From: an uncultured Prevotellaceae bacterium
Lineage (GTDB): Bacteria > Bacteroidota > Bacteroidia > Bacteroidales > Bacteroidaceae
Direction: 5' to 3'
Length of the DNA: 50,298 nucleotides
Assembly: GCA_900321965.1 (NCBI GenBank)
Contig: ONYA01000014.1
Coordinates: 1-50,298, forward strand
Below the pieces are notes generated by a model, which was not told the origin of the DNA, searched no databases, and saw only the letters and a list, made by a program, of their open reading frames with translations. Positions 31,950 through 40,081 of this stretch are shown one piece after another. Every line of letters begins with the position of its first letter. Position 1 is the stretch's first letter. Made by a program: the position numbers and the translations under genes.

Positions 31950-34115
31950 TTACTTCACTTCCTCCCACATCAGTACTGAGCCGTTGCGGCGGGCAGGGTC
32001 TGGTCCGGCATAGTCCATCGAGTAAGGACTACCCGTCGTAGGACTCTTGCCAATGTAGCGGTGATTTTTAAGCGACAGCAGCATGAAGTCGCGGTCGAGG
32101 TAGTCTTGCCAGAGGAACACCTCTGCCTCCTTGCTGTCAGCAGTAAAGCGGACGTCACCAGGCAGTCCGTCGCCATAGACCTTCACGTAACGACCGTCAG
32201 CGCATTGCAGGGCGACCATGCCCTGTCCGCGGTCGATGACCTTGAACTGCGTCAGCTCGCTCTTGTCGCCAACGTGGGTATCGTAGAGCATGCCGTGCTT
32301 CAGGGCGATAGCCGGCCGGCCCGTCGCCTTGTTGATGATGCGGATGGTCTTACCGTAAGGAATATTCTGGCTGCGGTCGGCACAAGGTTCCTCAATGGTG
32401 AAGTTGTCGAACTCGGCATAACCGCCCTGCTTGCCTTTCACATTGAAGGCAAACAGCGCGTGACGCGAGCCCTGGAAGGTGATGAGCTGATAGGTCAGCG
32501 GCATCATGCGGCCCAGCGTCTCGAAGTTCACGCCATCCGTCGAGTAGGCGTACTGCATCTGGTTGTTGTCGTAGTCGCCGATGCAGCGGAGCCAGATCTT
32601 CCCCTTAGCAAGAATAGCAGGCAAAGTAATAGCGGGTGCTGTCTTGGTGGTATCATTCGTCAACTGCTCGAAGGCGCGAAGCATGAGAGGCTGTCCCTGC
32701 CACTTCATGACACCAATCCACGAGCACGGCACGTTGATATTGCCCAGACCGCAGACGTCGCCGTCCTTCATCCCCTTCGTATATAGCTCAACGGTGGTAA
32801 TGCTCTTCGGACCGATGACGCGCTGCGTCAGCGTATTGCGGGCCCACATCAGCTGTTCGGCGGGCTGCGACTGGATGCGCAGCTTACCACCCTTCAAGCT
32901 CCACAGCTTATCATCGGGATTGTGGTTCCACTGCCACACGGGCTTCAGCTGTTTGCTGTTGAAATTGTCGCTGCGGTCGTAAGCCCCCCCTACTGCCCCC
33001 GAGGGGGCTTCTATAGTTTTGTCGGCAGGGACTATTGTAGCCCCCTCGGGGGCGGAAGGGGGGGCCATTCCCGGCTTAAACCACGTCCTTGGCGCACGTC
33101 CCAGGTTGCCTTTCAGTCCTACCATCGGCCAGCCGTCTTCCCACGTCATCGGCATCAGGCAGACGGTGCGGCCAATGCTGTGGAAGTCCTGCATCAGCAG
33201 CGCCCACCACGAGCCGTCCTTCGCCTGCACGATACCACCCTGATGGGCGTTGTCACAACCCGTAGCGTCGGGGCTGGCTTGGGCCACGCCAAACTTCGTG
33301 CCGTCCTCGCCGATGCGGTATTTCGTGCCGCGCGGCACTGTCGTGCGGCCTACGCCGTGATAGCCGTAGGTCTCGTCGGCCTCGATGACGCGTGTCTCGT
33401 AGGGTCCCCAGATGCTCTTCGAACGTGAGCAGAGCGTACGGCCGTTGGGCGAGTAGTCCGTCGAAATGAGGTAGTACATACCATCAATCTTATACATGTG
33501 GTGACCCTCGCCTACCCCGTTGCCTTCAGGGATGATGACACGGTCTGTTCCCTCCACGGGACCGCTCATGTCGGGCTTCAGCTCTGTACAGTGTACCTCG
33601 CCATACTTATGGATAGCGTAAATCTTGCCATCGTCGTCGAAGAGCACCGAGAGGTCATAGATATTACCCTTCATATTATGGTGCGTCCACGGGCCCTTGA
33701 TGTCCTTCGCCGTATAGCACTGCAGCCCCTTGCCGTTGATGTTCGAGAAGACATAGAACTGGCCGTTGGCATAGCGGATGGCGGGCGCCCAGATGCCCTG
33801 ACCGTAAATTTCCTGATGGTTCTTCAGGGCAAACTTGTCATCGGCGAAGTCGAAGCGGTCGAAGCAGTAGGAGGCAAACTCCCAGTTCACCAAGTCCTTC
33901 GAGTGAAGAATGACCAGTCCTGGCACCGCGTGCATCGTCGTGCCGGCCAGATAGTAGTCATCCCCCACACGGATGACGTCGGGGTCGGAGAACTCGTCGT
34001 AGAACAAGGGATTGGTAAACGTGCCGTTACCGTTGTCAGCCGTCCACGATTTCGGCTGTGCCTGTGTGCCCATGACCCAGAAGGTCATCAAGGCGAAGAT
34101 TAGTAGTTTCTTCAT
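31950..34115 (-). CDS. GH43-family glycoside hydrolase with C-terminal lectin-like domains
   Basis: A 721-residue secreted hydrolase (signal peptide about 1-19, ending TQAQ). The five-bladed propeller shows the inverting GH43 acids: base D44 (SDPDVI), D154 (IYDLSVLFDDDGK) and acid E203 (GVGEGHH). It is followed by a concanavalin-like C2 domain (about 385-570), as in beta-xylosidases and arabinofuranosidases, and a C-terminal beta-trefoil-like stretch (about 590-715). Likely substrates are xylo- or arabino-oligosaccharides. The MFS gene ends 3 bp upstream, suggesting coupled uptake and cleavage. Residues about 350-378, rich in Ala, Pro and Gly, are encoded by an 87-bp REPIN-like insertion in the interdomain linker. 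Confidence 0.92.
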   Translation of the reverse strand: MKKLLIFALMTFWVMGTQAQPKSWTADNGNGTFTNPLFYDEFSDPDVIRVGDDYYLAGTTMHAVPGLVILHSKDLVNWEFASYCFDRFDFADDKFALKNHQEIYGQGIWAPAIRYANGQFYVFSNINGKGLQCYTAKDIKGPWTHHNMKGNIYDLSVLFDDDGKIYAIHKYGEVHCTELKPDMSGPVEGTDRVIIPEGNGVGEGHHMYKIDGMYYLISTDYSPNGRTLCSRSKSIWGPYETRVIEADETYGYHGVGRTTVPRGTKYRIGEDGTKFGVAQASPDATGCDNAHQGGIVQAKDGSWWALLMQDFHSIGRTVCLMPMTWEDGWPMVGLKGNLGRAPRTWFKPGMAPPSAPEGATIVPADKTIEAPSGAVGGAYDRSDNFNSKQLKPVWQWNHNPDDKLWSLKGGKLRIQSQPAEQLMWARNTLTQRVIGPKSITTVELYTKGMKDGDVCGLGNINVPCSWIGVMKWQGQPLMLRAFEQLTNDTTKTAPAITLPAILAKGKIWLRCIGDYDNNQMQYAYSTDGVNFETLGRMMPLTYQLITFQGSRHALFAFNVKGKQGGYAEFDNFTIEEPCADRSQNIPYGKTIRIINKATGRPAIALKHGMLYDTHVGDKSELTQFKVIDRGQGMVALQCADGRYVKVYGDGLPGDVRFTADSKEAEVFLWQDYLDRDFMLLSLKNHRYIGKSPTTGSPYSMDYAGPDPARRNGSVLMWEEVK
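32981..33067. repeat. 87-bp REPIN-like inverted pair inserted in frame in the GH43 gene
   Basis: Two 36-bp halves (32981-33016 and 33032-33067) are inverted copies matching at 30 of 36 positions. Each carries the palindrome GCCCCCGAGGGGGC preceded by a C7 tract. A 15-bp spacer separates them. The total length of 87 is a multiple of 3 and keeps the frame. Confidence 0.85.
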
Positions 34116-34118
34116 GAT

Positions 34119-35474
34119 TTATCTTACATTTGGGTTTAAGTTTCGTTGCAGGAAGAAACGGCGGGTGGCCGTAAAGAATGTCAGCACACCAGCGGCATTA
34201 ACGGCGGCAACAGTCCAAAATGCAGCGGCATAGCCAAAGTGCTCTGCGACGACACCACCGACGAGAATGCCAAGACCCATACCGGCATCCCACGACACAA
34301 GAATGGTTGAGTTGGCCGTACCGCGTTGACGATTTGTCCCCACGCTGACAGTCATATTCTGGAATGCAGGCCACATGTGTCCATTGCCCAGGCCGATGAG
34401 CAGGGCTGAAGCGTAGTAAGTGAAGAGTGAAAAGTGAAGAGTGAAGAATTTCTTGAGACCTTCGGAACAAGCGACCAAGGTCGAGCGGCTGCCGACATCC
34501 CCATCGCAAAAGAGCGGAATGAGCGTTGGACCTAATATAAATAAGGTGTAACCGACGAGCGAGATGACCATTCCCTCTGCAGCATTATGGGTGACGCGCC
34601 CCTGTCGGAGTGCCTTTGCTCCTTGAAGACGGCTGAAGATGAGACCCACAGAACAGAGCATGAAGTAAGTGCCCGTACCGCCCGTGATGCCCATCACCTC
34701 CTTACCGTATATGGCTAAGTAGTTGCTCAGCACACCGAAGCAGAAGCCGAACGCCACCATGTTGATACCCAACAGCCAGCCACGGACAAGGAAGAAGCGG
34801 TCGAGGCTCATTTTTCGAGGTTCGAGGTTCGAGGTACGAGATACGAGATTACCTTGCCGATCTATTTTCTCAGCATCACTATTCTCGTATCTCGTACCTC
34901 GAACCTCGTACCTCGATTTAACGTCTACTGTCGCATCCACCGTCAGTCCTGCCATCGCTACCAAGAGGGCGATCCAGAATAGCAGTTCAAAGCTGTGGGT
35001 ATAGCGATAGATAAAGATACCGACGGTCGGCGCTATGGCCATCGCCAAGTTGTTCGACAACCCATAATAGCCGATACCCTCCGTGCGTCGCGAGGACGGC
35101 AGCACGTCGATAGCTACCGTCGAGTTGGCCACCGTCAGCGCCCCGAAGGGACCGCCATGCAGCGTTCGAACAATGGTGAACAACAGTAGCGTTGAAGCTG
35201 CCAAATAGCCTGCAAAGAAGATGGCAAAGGCCGTGAAGCATACCATCAGCACCGTCTTGCGGGGAAAGGTATCGACGACATAGCCCGAGAATGGCCGACA
35301 TAGCAGCGCCGTGATAGTATAGCCCGAGAGCACCAGGCCAATAACATCCTTCGTCGCCCCAAAGTGCTCACTCAGATAGAGCGGCAGCAACGGCGTCAGC
35401 ACATAGAAGGCAAAGAACAGCGAGAAGTTCGCTGCCATCACCTTGCAGTAGTTTCCGTTCCAGAGCCGTTCCAT
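34119..35474 (-). CDS. MFS transporter with two repeat-derived loop insertions
   Basis: A 451-residue major facilitator with 12 hydrophobic helices. I chose ATG 35474 (MERLWNGNYCKVMAANF); the longer frame runs over the promoter. FRPFSGY-like text (LLCRPFSGYVVDTFPRK, loop 2-3) and LLIGLGNGHMWPAF are typical of sugar or drug-efflux MFS members. Substrate is unknown; the GH43 gene starts 3 bp downstream, so oligosaccharide transport is plausible. Two stretches look inserted. Residues about 187-221 are in the central loop and come from the inverted heptamer pair 34814-34916. Residues about 326-353 (KKFFTLHFSLFTYY) come from the array 34416-34451. Confidence 0.88.
   Translation of the reverse strand: MERLWNGNYCKVMAANFSLFFAFYVLTPLLPLYLSEHFGATKDVIGLVLSGYTITALLCRPFSGYVVDTFPRKTVLMVCFTAFAIFFAGYLAASTLLLFTIVRTLHGGPFGALTVANSTVAIDVLPSSRRTEGIGYYGLSNNLAMAIAPTVGIFIYRYTHSFELLFWIALLVAMAGLTVDATVDVKSRYEVRGTRYENSDAEKIDRQGNLVSRTSNLEPRKMSLDRFFLVRGWLLGINMVAFGFCFGVLSNYLAIYGKEVMGITGGTGTYFMLCSVGLIFSRLQGAKALRQGRVTHNAAEGMVISLVGYTLFILGPTLIPLFCDGDVGSRSTLVACSEGLKKFFTLHFSLFTYYASALLIGLGNGHMWPAFQNMTVSVGTNRQRGTANSTILVSWDAGMGLGILVGGVVAEHFGYAAAFWTVAAVNAAGVLTFFTATRRFFLQRNLNPNVR
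34416..34451. repeat. Heptamer array inside the MFS gene, identical to the GH43 3' array
   Basis: All 36 bases are identical to the reverse complement of 31918-31953, the array that starts at the GH43 stop codon. Units are GTGAAGA and GTGAAAA, ending in ATTT. Confidence 0.9.
34814..34916. repeat. Inverted heptamer pair inside the MFS gene
   Basis: The left arm 34814-34848 holds five units (TTCGAGG three times, TACGAGA twice). The right arm 34883-34916 is the inverse with two or three differences. The 34-bp centre is unrelated. The whole lies in the central-loop codons. Confidence 0.88.
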
Positions 35475-35498
35475 CACTTTTCTATGCTTATTTCGGTG

Positions 35499-35530
35499 CA
35501 AAGTTACTAAAAAAGCGACTATTAAACAAT
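35499..35530 (-). promoter_or_regulatory. Promoter of the MFS-GH43 operon
   Basis: On the minus strand ATTG (35527-35530), a 20-bp spacer and TAACTTTG (35499-35506), 24 bp before the ATG. Confidence 0.7.
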
Positions 35531-35614
35531 AGCCGTGTTCTGAAAGTTTGTTAATCAGCAAAACAGACCATTGCTACGGCTCTTAGTTTTTCCAAAGAAA
35601 AAGACGTGGATAGG

Positions 35615-35646
35615 TTTGGCTTTTTCGAAAGAAATGTTTACCTTTG
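35615..35646 (+). promoter_or_regulatory. Promoter of the DUF3298-rsmG-MBL operon
   Basis: TTTG (35615-35618), a 20-bp spacer and TACCTTTG (35639-35646), a consensus match about 48 bp before the chosen ATG. Confidence 0.8.
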
Positions 35647-35694
35647 CATCATGATTGCAATTTCCCATTGCTACAATCAATCAGGGACAGAATT

Positions 35695-36480
35695 ATGAAA
35701 TACAAGGAGATCATAGCGGCGATAGCAGTCGCAACGATATGGACAGCCTGCGGGGGCGACAGCACCGGCGGCGGGCTGGACTTTGAGACGGTGAAGGTGG
35801 AGAAGACGGTGGGCATTACCGGCGAGGCGGGCGCTCCGCAATGCAGCGTCAGTCTGCAATTGGCGGCCGCCAAGGGTAAGCCTGCCGAGCGGACGAAAAC
35901 CATCAACGAGACAGTAGCGCAACAGCTGCTGAACATCGAGGGCGTCGGCCTGAAGCAAGCGGCCGACTCGTTTGCCAACCAATACACCAGCGACTACCGG
36001 CAGAACTTCGCCCCACTCTACCGCGAGGATCGTGGCGACGCCGCCAAACGGGCGTGGTATGAGTATCACTACAACATCAAGAGCGAAGCGCGGCAGGGGC
36101 GCGACGGCGTAACGGTCTACACGGCCGACGTCGACTACTACGAGGGTGGTGCCCACGGCATGAACCAGCGGATAGTAATGAACTTCGACAACGCCACGGG
36201 ACGGCTGCTGACGCTCGACGACGTCTTCGTACCCGGCTACCAGCAACAGCTCAGCGAGCGGCTGTTGCAGGCGCTGATAGAGAAGACAGAGTCTGAAGAC
36301 CTGGCCGACCTGAAGGACAAGGGCTACCTGTATGCAACAGATATGTTCGCATCAGAGAACTTCGCCTTGGGCGACGATGCCATCACCTTCGTCTACAACC
36401 CCTACGAGATAGCGCCCTACGCCTTTGGACTGATAGAGTTAGAGATTGACAACGACGACCTGAAGGAGCTATGGAAATAA
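35695..36480 (+). CDS. DUF3298 (RsiV-like) lipoprotein
   Basis: A 261-residue lipoprotein. ATG 35695 gives a signal peptide with lipobox WTAC (lipidated C19); the frame from 35644 would begin inside the promoter. The DUF4163/DUF3298 pattern is visible: a central VDYYEGGAHGMNQRIVMNFDNATGRLLTLDDVF, then ENFALGDDAITFVYNPYEIAPYAFGLIELEI at the end. RsiV-type relatives bind lysozyme or murein fragments, but no membrane anti-sigma segment is present here, so the role is unknown. Its last 10 bp overlap rsmG. Confidence 0.82.
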   Translation: MKYKEIIAAIAVATIWTACGGDSTGGGLDFETVKVEKTVGITGEAGAPQCSVSLQLAAAKGKPAERTKTINETVAQQLLNIEGVGLKQAADSFANQYTSDYRQNFAPLYREDRGDAAKRAWYEYHYNIKSEARQGRDGVTVYTADVDYYEGGAHGMNQRIVMNFDNATGRLLTLDDVFVPGYQQQLSERLLQALIEKTESEDLADLKDKGYLYATDMFASENFALGDDAITFVYNPYEIAPYAFGLIELEIDNDDLKELWK

Positions 36481-37091
36481 TCAAGAAATATTTTAAGGAA
36501 CTGACCGAGCGGCAGATACAGCAATTCGAAATGCTCGACGAGCTGTATCGCGACTGGAACGCGAAAATCAACGTCATCTCGCGCAAAGATATTGACAACC
36601 TCTACGAACACCACGTGCTGCACTCGTTGGCCATCGCCAAGACCATCACGTTCCGTTCAGGCACGGAGATACTCGACTTCGGCACGGGCGGCGGTTTCCC
36701 TGGCATACCCCTCGCCATTCTGTTTCCCGAGTGCCACTTCAAGCTGATTGACGGCACGGGCAAGAAGATACGCGTGGCGCAGGAGGTGGCAACGGCCATT
36801 GGACTGACGAACTGCCAGTCGGAACACCTGCGCGGCGAGGACGAGAAGGGGAAGTTCGACTTTGTAGTGAGTCGTGCCGTGATGCCCCTACCCGATCTGG
36901 TGAAGATTGTGCGCAAGAACATCTCGAAGACCAACAGAAACGTGCTGCCCAACGGTGTCATCTGTCTGAAGGGCGGCGAGCTGCAGGCCGAGACGCAGCC
37001 GTTCAGAAAGGTCATCGAGATCGACCCCATCAGCAACTGGTTCGGCGAAGAATGGTTCAAGGAGAAAAACGTGATATACCTGCCACTATGA
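36471..37091 (+). CDS. rsmG: 16S rRNA (guanine(527)-N7)-methyltransferase
   Basis: A 206-residue class I SAM-dependent methyltransferase that modifies G527 of 16S rRNA. Family marks: WNAKINVISRKD at about 29-40, HVLHSLAIAK, the SAM loop ILDFGTGGGFPG at 67-78, LIDGTGKKIRVAQEVA, and FVVSRAVMPLPDL. The start codon overlaps the end of the DUF3298 gene by 10 bp and the stop overlaps the MBL start (ATGA), so translation is likely coupled across the three genes. Confidence 0.96.
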   Translation: MEIIKKYFKELTERQIQQFEMLDELYRDWNAKINVISRKDIDNLYEHHVLHSLAIAKTITFRSGTEILDFGTGGGFPGIPLAILFPECHFKLIDGTGKKIRVAQEVATAIGLTNCQSEHLRGEDEKGKFDFVVSRAVMPLPDLVKIVRKNISKTNRNVLPNGVICLKGGELQAETQPFRKVIEIDPISNWFGEEWFKEKNVIYLPL

Positions 37092-37729
37092 TAGAAGTAC
37101 GGAGAATGGTCTGCAACATGTTGCAGGAGAATACTTACATCGTCAGCGACGAGACCCGCGAGGCGGTAATTATCGACTGCGGCGCCCTCTACGACGAGGA
37201 GCGACAAGCCATTGTGAAATACATCGACGAGCACCAGCTGAAGCCCGTCAGGCTGCTCTGCACCCACGGTCATTTCGACCATAACTTCGGCATCGATACC
37301 ATCTTCCAGACTTACGGTCTGAAGCCCGAGGTGGCCGCAGAAGACGAAGCTCTGATGGACCTGAAGACGCAGGTGGCAGAGTTTCTCGGCACAGGCTACG
37401 AGCACGACGTGCCGCCGATAGGACGGCTGCTGACAAAGGACGACATCGTCAGCTTCGGCAGTCACCAGCTGACCGTTCTGCCGACACCCGGCCACACGCG
37501 CGGCTCAGTCACCTTCTACTGCGAAGCAGAAGAGACGGCCTTCACGGGCGACACGCTGTTCCACATGAGTATCGGACGGACGGACTTCCCCGGAGGCAGC
37601 TGGATGCAGATGGGCAACAGCCTGAAAAACGTCTTAGGCCGTCTGCCCGCCACGACAAAGGTCTACCCCGGTCATGGTGAGCCGACGACCATCGGCACGG
37701 AAAAGCAGTTCAATCCTTATATGCGATAG
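37088..37729 (+). CDS. MBL-fold metallo-hydrolase (glyoxalase II-like)
   Basis: A 213-residue metallo-beta-lactamase-fold protein with the dinuclear metal motif H60-G-H62-F-D64-H65. Further ligands are in PTPGHTRGSVTFY, FTGDTLF and VYPGHGEPTTIG. The size and spacing match bacterial glyoxalase II-like or persulfide-dioxygenase-like hydrolases without the C-terminal substrate domain of classical GloB. I chose ATG 37088, which overlaps the rsmG stop as ATGA, over a 12-residue upstream extension. The substrate is not assigned. The stop lies 5 bp from the stop of the converging ykvA-like gene. Confidence 0.9.
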   Translation: MIEVRRMVCNMLQENTYIVSDETREAVIIDCGALYDEERQAIVKYIDEHQLKPVRLLCTHGHFDHNFGIDTIFQTYGLKPEVAAEDEALMDLKTQVAEFLGTGYEHDVPPIGRLLTKDDIVSFGSHQLTVLPTPGHTRGSVTFYCEAEETAFTGDTLFHMSIGRTDFPGGSWMQMGNSLKNVLGRLPATTKVYPGHGEPTTIGTEKQFNPYMR

Positions 37730-37734
37730 GTGGT

Positions 37735-38118
37735 TTAGTCGAAGAGGTTATCGATTTCGCTAATCTCGTCTTCGTCGAACCACTTCGACAGCTTTTCCTT
37801 AGCGCGATCCTTGATAGAGGGGTCGACGTCTGTCCACACCGTCTTCAGCACATAGAGCAGCACGGCCAAGTCGTCGCTCAGACCGACGATGGGAATAGCG
37901 TCTGGCACCACGTCGAGCGGACTGATCATATAGCCTAAGGCACCGATAATGAGTGCCTTGTTCTTCACGCTGATGCGGTCGCTCTGCAAGGTATAGAACA
38001 GAATGAGTGCGGCGTATACCAGCTTGGCACCTGCACGCTTGGCGATGCGCGAAATCTTCTCAACAAACTCGCTCTGCGAAAATTTGTTGGCATAACTCAT
38101 AAAATCAGGTAATTCCAT
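37735..38118 (-). CDS. YkvA/DUF1232 family small membrane protein
   Basis: A 127-residue protein. The DUF1232 core reads KNKALIIGALGYMISPLDVVPDAIPIVGLSDDLAVLLYVLKTV (about 52-94), with its two hydrophobic helices and the conserved SPLDVVPD turn. The flanks are charged. Function in the family is unknown. It is the last gene of the run from 41065, following the DUF1460 gene across a 28-bp AT-rich gap that contains degenerate TGAAAAT-type heptamers. Confidence 0.88.
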   Translation of the reverse strand: MELPDFMSYANKFSQSEFVEKISRIAKRAGAKLVYAALILFYTLQSDRISVKNKALIIGALGYMISPLDVVPDAIPIVGLSDDLAVLLYVLKTVWTDVDPSIKDRAKEKLSKWFDEDEISEIDNLFD

Positions 38119-38146
38119 ATCTCTTGTTTTTTATAATTTTCAATTC

Positions 38147-38986
38147 TCATTTTTTAATCTTCACCACCCTGATGCCCGTATGCGACGGATGCTTCTTGAG
38201 ATACTGTCGCAACGTCATGGGCTCCTCCACAACCTTCTTGTGCAGCTGTGAGGCGTTGAGCAGATGGAGACCGTCCTGTCGCCACACGGCAAAGCCCAAA
38301 TGGGCAATGTCGAGGCCCGGCTTCGAGCAGGTGATGGCGATGATGTCGCCATCGTGGACGGCAGCACGCATGGCCTTGTTGTCGGCAACGTCGTTCTTGG
38401 GGATATAGCGATAGGTGCGCCCCGTGAGGGCTGCTTCCTGGGCAGCAATGACGCTAACCATCTCGGGGTGAGCCTTCAGCGCCTTGTACGATTGCGGATG
38501 CTGACTCATGTAGTTGACCTTGACGGTCTGAACGGCATTGAAGGGCGCCGTCGTCTGACTGACCTCGCTGACGATGCCCCGGCGGGAGTTGTCGTCAATC
38601 CAGTCGGTAAAGTAATGCAGGCGGCTGGTGTAGCCGTTCAGCTTGCCGCCGCGATAGCGTATCTCACGCAGATGCTTCTTGAAGTCGCTGTATGTAAACC
38701 GCTTGCGATAGACGCAGAGCGTCAGAGCCGTCACGTTCTCGACAAGCGTCGTGCAGTCAAGCTGGCGCGTGTTGACCACTAAGCGTTCAGGGTCGGCCAC
38801 CTCTAACGTATGGGCCACATAGGGGCGTCCGATGAAAAGGCGTGCGAAGTGTAGCGGGAAGTTAGTGGCCGACGGCAAGCTCCGTGCCTCCTTCAGCGCC
38901 TTCATCACGAAAGTGCTGTCCGTGTCGGCGGCCATCACGCAGCAGGCCGTCACTATACCTATAATAAATACGATCAGTCGTTTCAT
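38147..38986 (-). CDS. DUF1460 amidase-like protein, exported
   Basis: A 279-residue protein with a signal peptide (MKRLIVFIIGIVTACCVMAA). DUF1460 proteins have an NlpC/P60-like fold, and structures in Bacteroides suggest N-acetylmuramoyl-L-alanine amidase activity. The likely nucleophile Cys is in RQLDCTTLVENV. A later His is in GLDIAHLGFAVW, with GDIIAITCSKPG preceding it. It probably acts on murein in the periplasm. Its start overlaps the DUF4421 stop by 4 bp, so translation is coupled. Confidence 0.85.
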   Translation of the reverse strand: MKRLIVFIIGIVTACCVMAADTDSTFVMKALKEARSLPSATNFPLHFARLFIGRPYVAHTLEVADPERLVVNTRQLDCTTLVENVTALTLCVYRKRFTYSDFKKHLREIRYRGGKLNGYTSRLHYFTDWIDDNSRRGIVSEVSQTTAPFNAVQTVKVNYMSQHPQSYKALKAHPEMVSVIAAQEAALTGRTYRYIPKNDVADNKAMRAAVHDGDIIAITCSKPGLDIAHLGFAVWRQDGLHLLNASQLHKKVVEEPMTLRQYLKKHPSHTGIRVVKIKK

Positions 38987-40068
38987 TTCTTTCTGTAACG
39001 TTTTCGGGGTAAGAAGTTATAGCCTATGAAGGCGTTGATGGAACCATAGATGTTGTTCGACGTGAAGCGCGACGTATGGTAGTTGTTGGAGCGCACGATG
39101 GCGTTCAGTCCCGCATACCACTTCGTGTCGTTATAGACCAGCGCAAATCGTCCGATACCGTCGACATTCACCTTGCCGAAGCTGAAGCCCTCCTGTTCGT
39201 CGGCCATCTCGCCCAGACTAGTCTTGTATGCCAGCGCGGCCTGTCCTGAGGCGCAGAAGATGAGGTTCTTGAGCACGACCCACGTATAGGCATAGCCTGC
39301 CGAAAGGCTGAAGTCGTTGTATTCGATACGGTCGAACAGCATACCGCTGTCAAGCTTCACATCCGTGCTGCCCGCCAGGCGGTTCTCTACCAGATCCTTC
39401 AGCTGGTCGAAGTCCAGGTCGAGCGTGTTCTTGGTATAGCCAGCCCCCGCCAGCCACGAGCCGCAGCTGATTTTCTGAACCGTTCCTGGACTGAAGGCAG
39501 CGGGATAGGAGAAATACCGGTGGTTGAAGATATAGTAGGCGTTGATGCCCGTAATGCCCACGCTGATGCCGTCGAAGGGAACGGCCTCGAACTCATTGCC
39601 GTCGATACCGTAGCCCAGTCTGACGTCGCGCAGTTTATAGTCGCTGCCCGTACGGCGGTAAAAGAGGTCGACACCCACCTGCGACGAGTAGATGGAGAAG
39701 TCCAGTTCGCGCTTTGCGCTATTGCCGAAGAGCTGTATGTTTTTCAAATTGAACGTCGTGCCGAGGAAAATCCAGCGCCAGCCGAAGTATGGGCCGAACT
39801 TGATGCGCTGGTCTGGCGAGAACATGATGCTCTGACCATTGCTGCTAAGCACGAAGTCCTCGAAGTTACGGGTAGCGCGAAGCTCAACGCAGAACTCGTA
39901 GTGCGGCGGCTCAATGTAGTCGTCCTCCGTGCGGTCGAACTCGCGCACCACCTCCTTGACGGCATGCATCACCTTGCGGTTACGCAGCGAGTCGGCCACG
40001 TCGGCCAACGCTCCCTGAACCATTGTCAGAGCAAACGTCAAGACAAGAACAACTCTCTTCATCATCAT
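38983..40068 (-). CDS. DUF4421 domain protein, probable outer-membrane barrel
   Basis: A 361-residue Bacteroidota-specific protein. The signal peptide (about 1-22, ending GALA) is followed by a short helical region (about 25-50) and DUF4421 with many alternating strands (KFGPYFGWRWIFLGTTF, RDVRLGYGIDG, SVGITGINAYYIFNHRYFSYPAAF, SLSAGYAYTWV). It ends in the IGYNFLP strand and a basic tail. Its role is unknown. It starts 13 bp after the Gfo/Idh/MocA gene and overlaps the DUF1460 start by 4 bp. Confidence 0.82.
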   Translation of the reverse strand: MMMKRVVLVLTFALTMVQGALADVADSLRNRKVMHAVKEVVREFDRTEDDYIEPPHYEFCVELRATRNFEDFVLSSNGQSIMFSPDQRIKFGPYFGWRWIFLGTTFNLKNIQLFGNSAKRELDFSIYSSQVGVDLFYRRTGSDYKLRDVRLGYGIDGNEFEAVPFDGISVGITGINAYYIFNHRYFSYPAAFSPGTVQKISCGSWLAGAGYTKNTLDLDFDQLKDLVENRLAGSTDVKLDSGMLFDRIEYNDFSLSAGYAYTWVVLKNLIFCASGQAALAYKTSLGEMADEQEGFSFGKVNVDGIGRFALVYNDTKWYAGLNAIVRSNNYHTSRFTSNNIYGSINAFIGYNFLPRKRYRKK

Positions 40069-40081
40069 CCGTCACACACAA

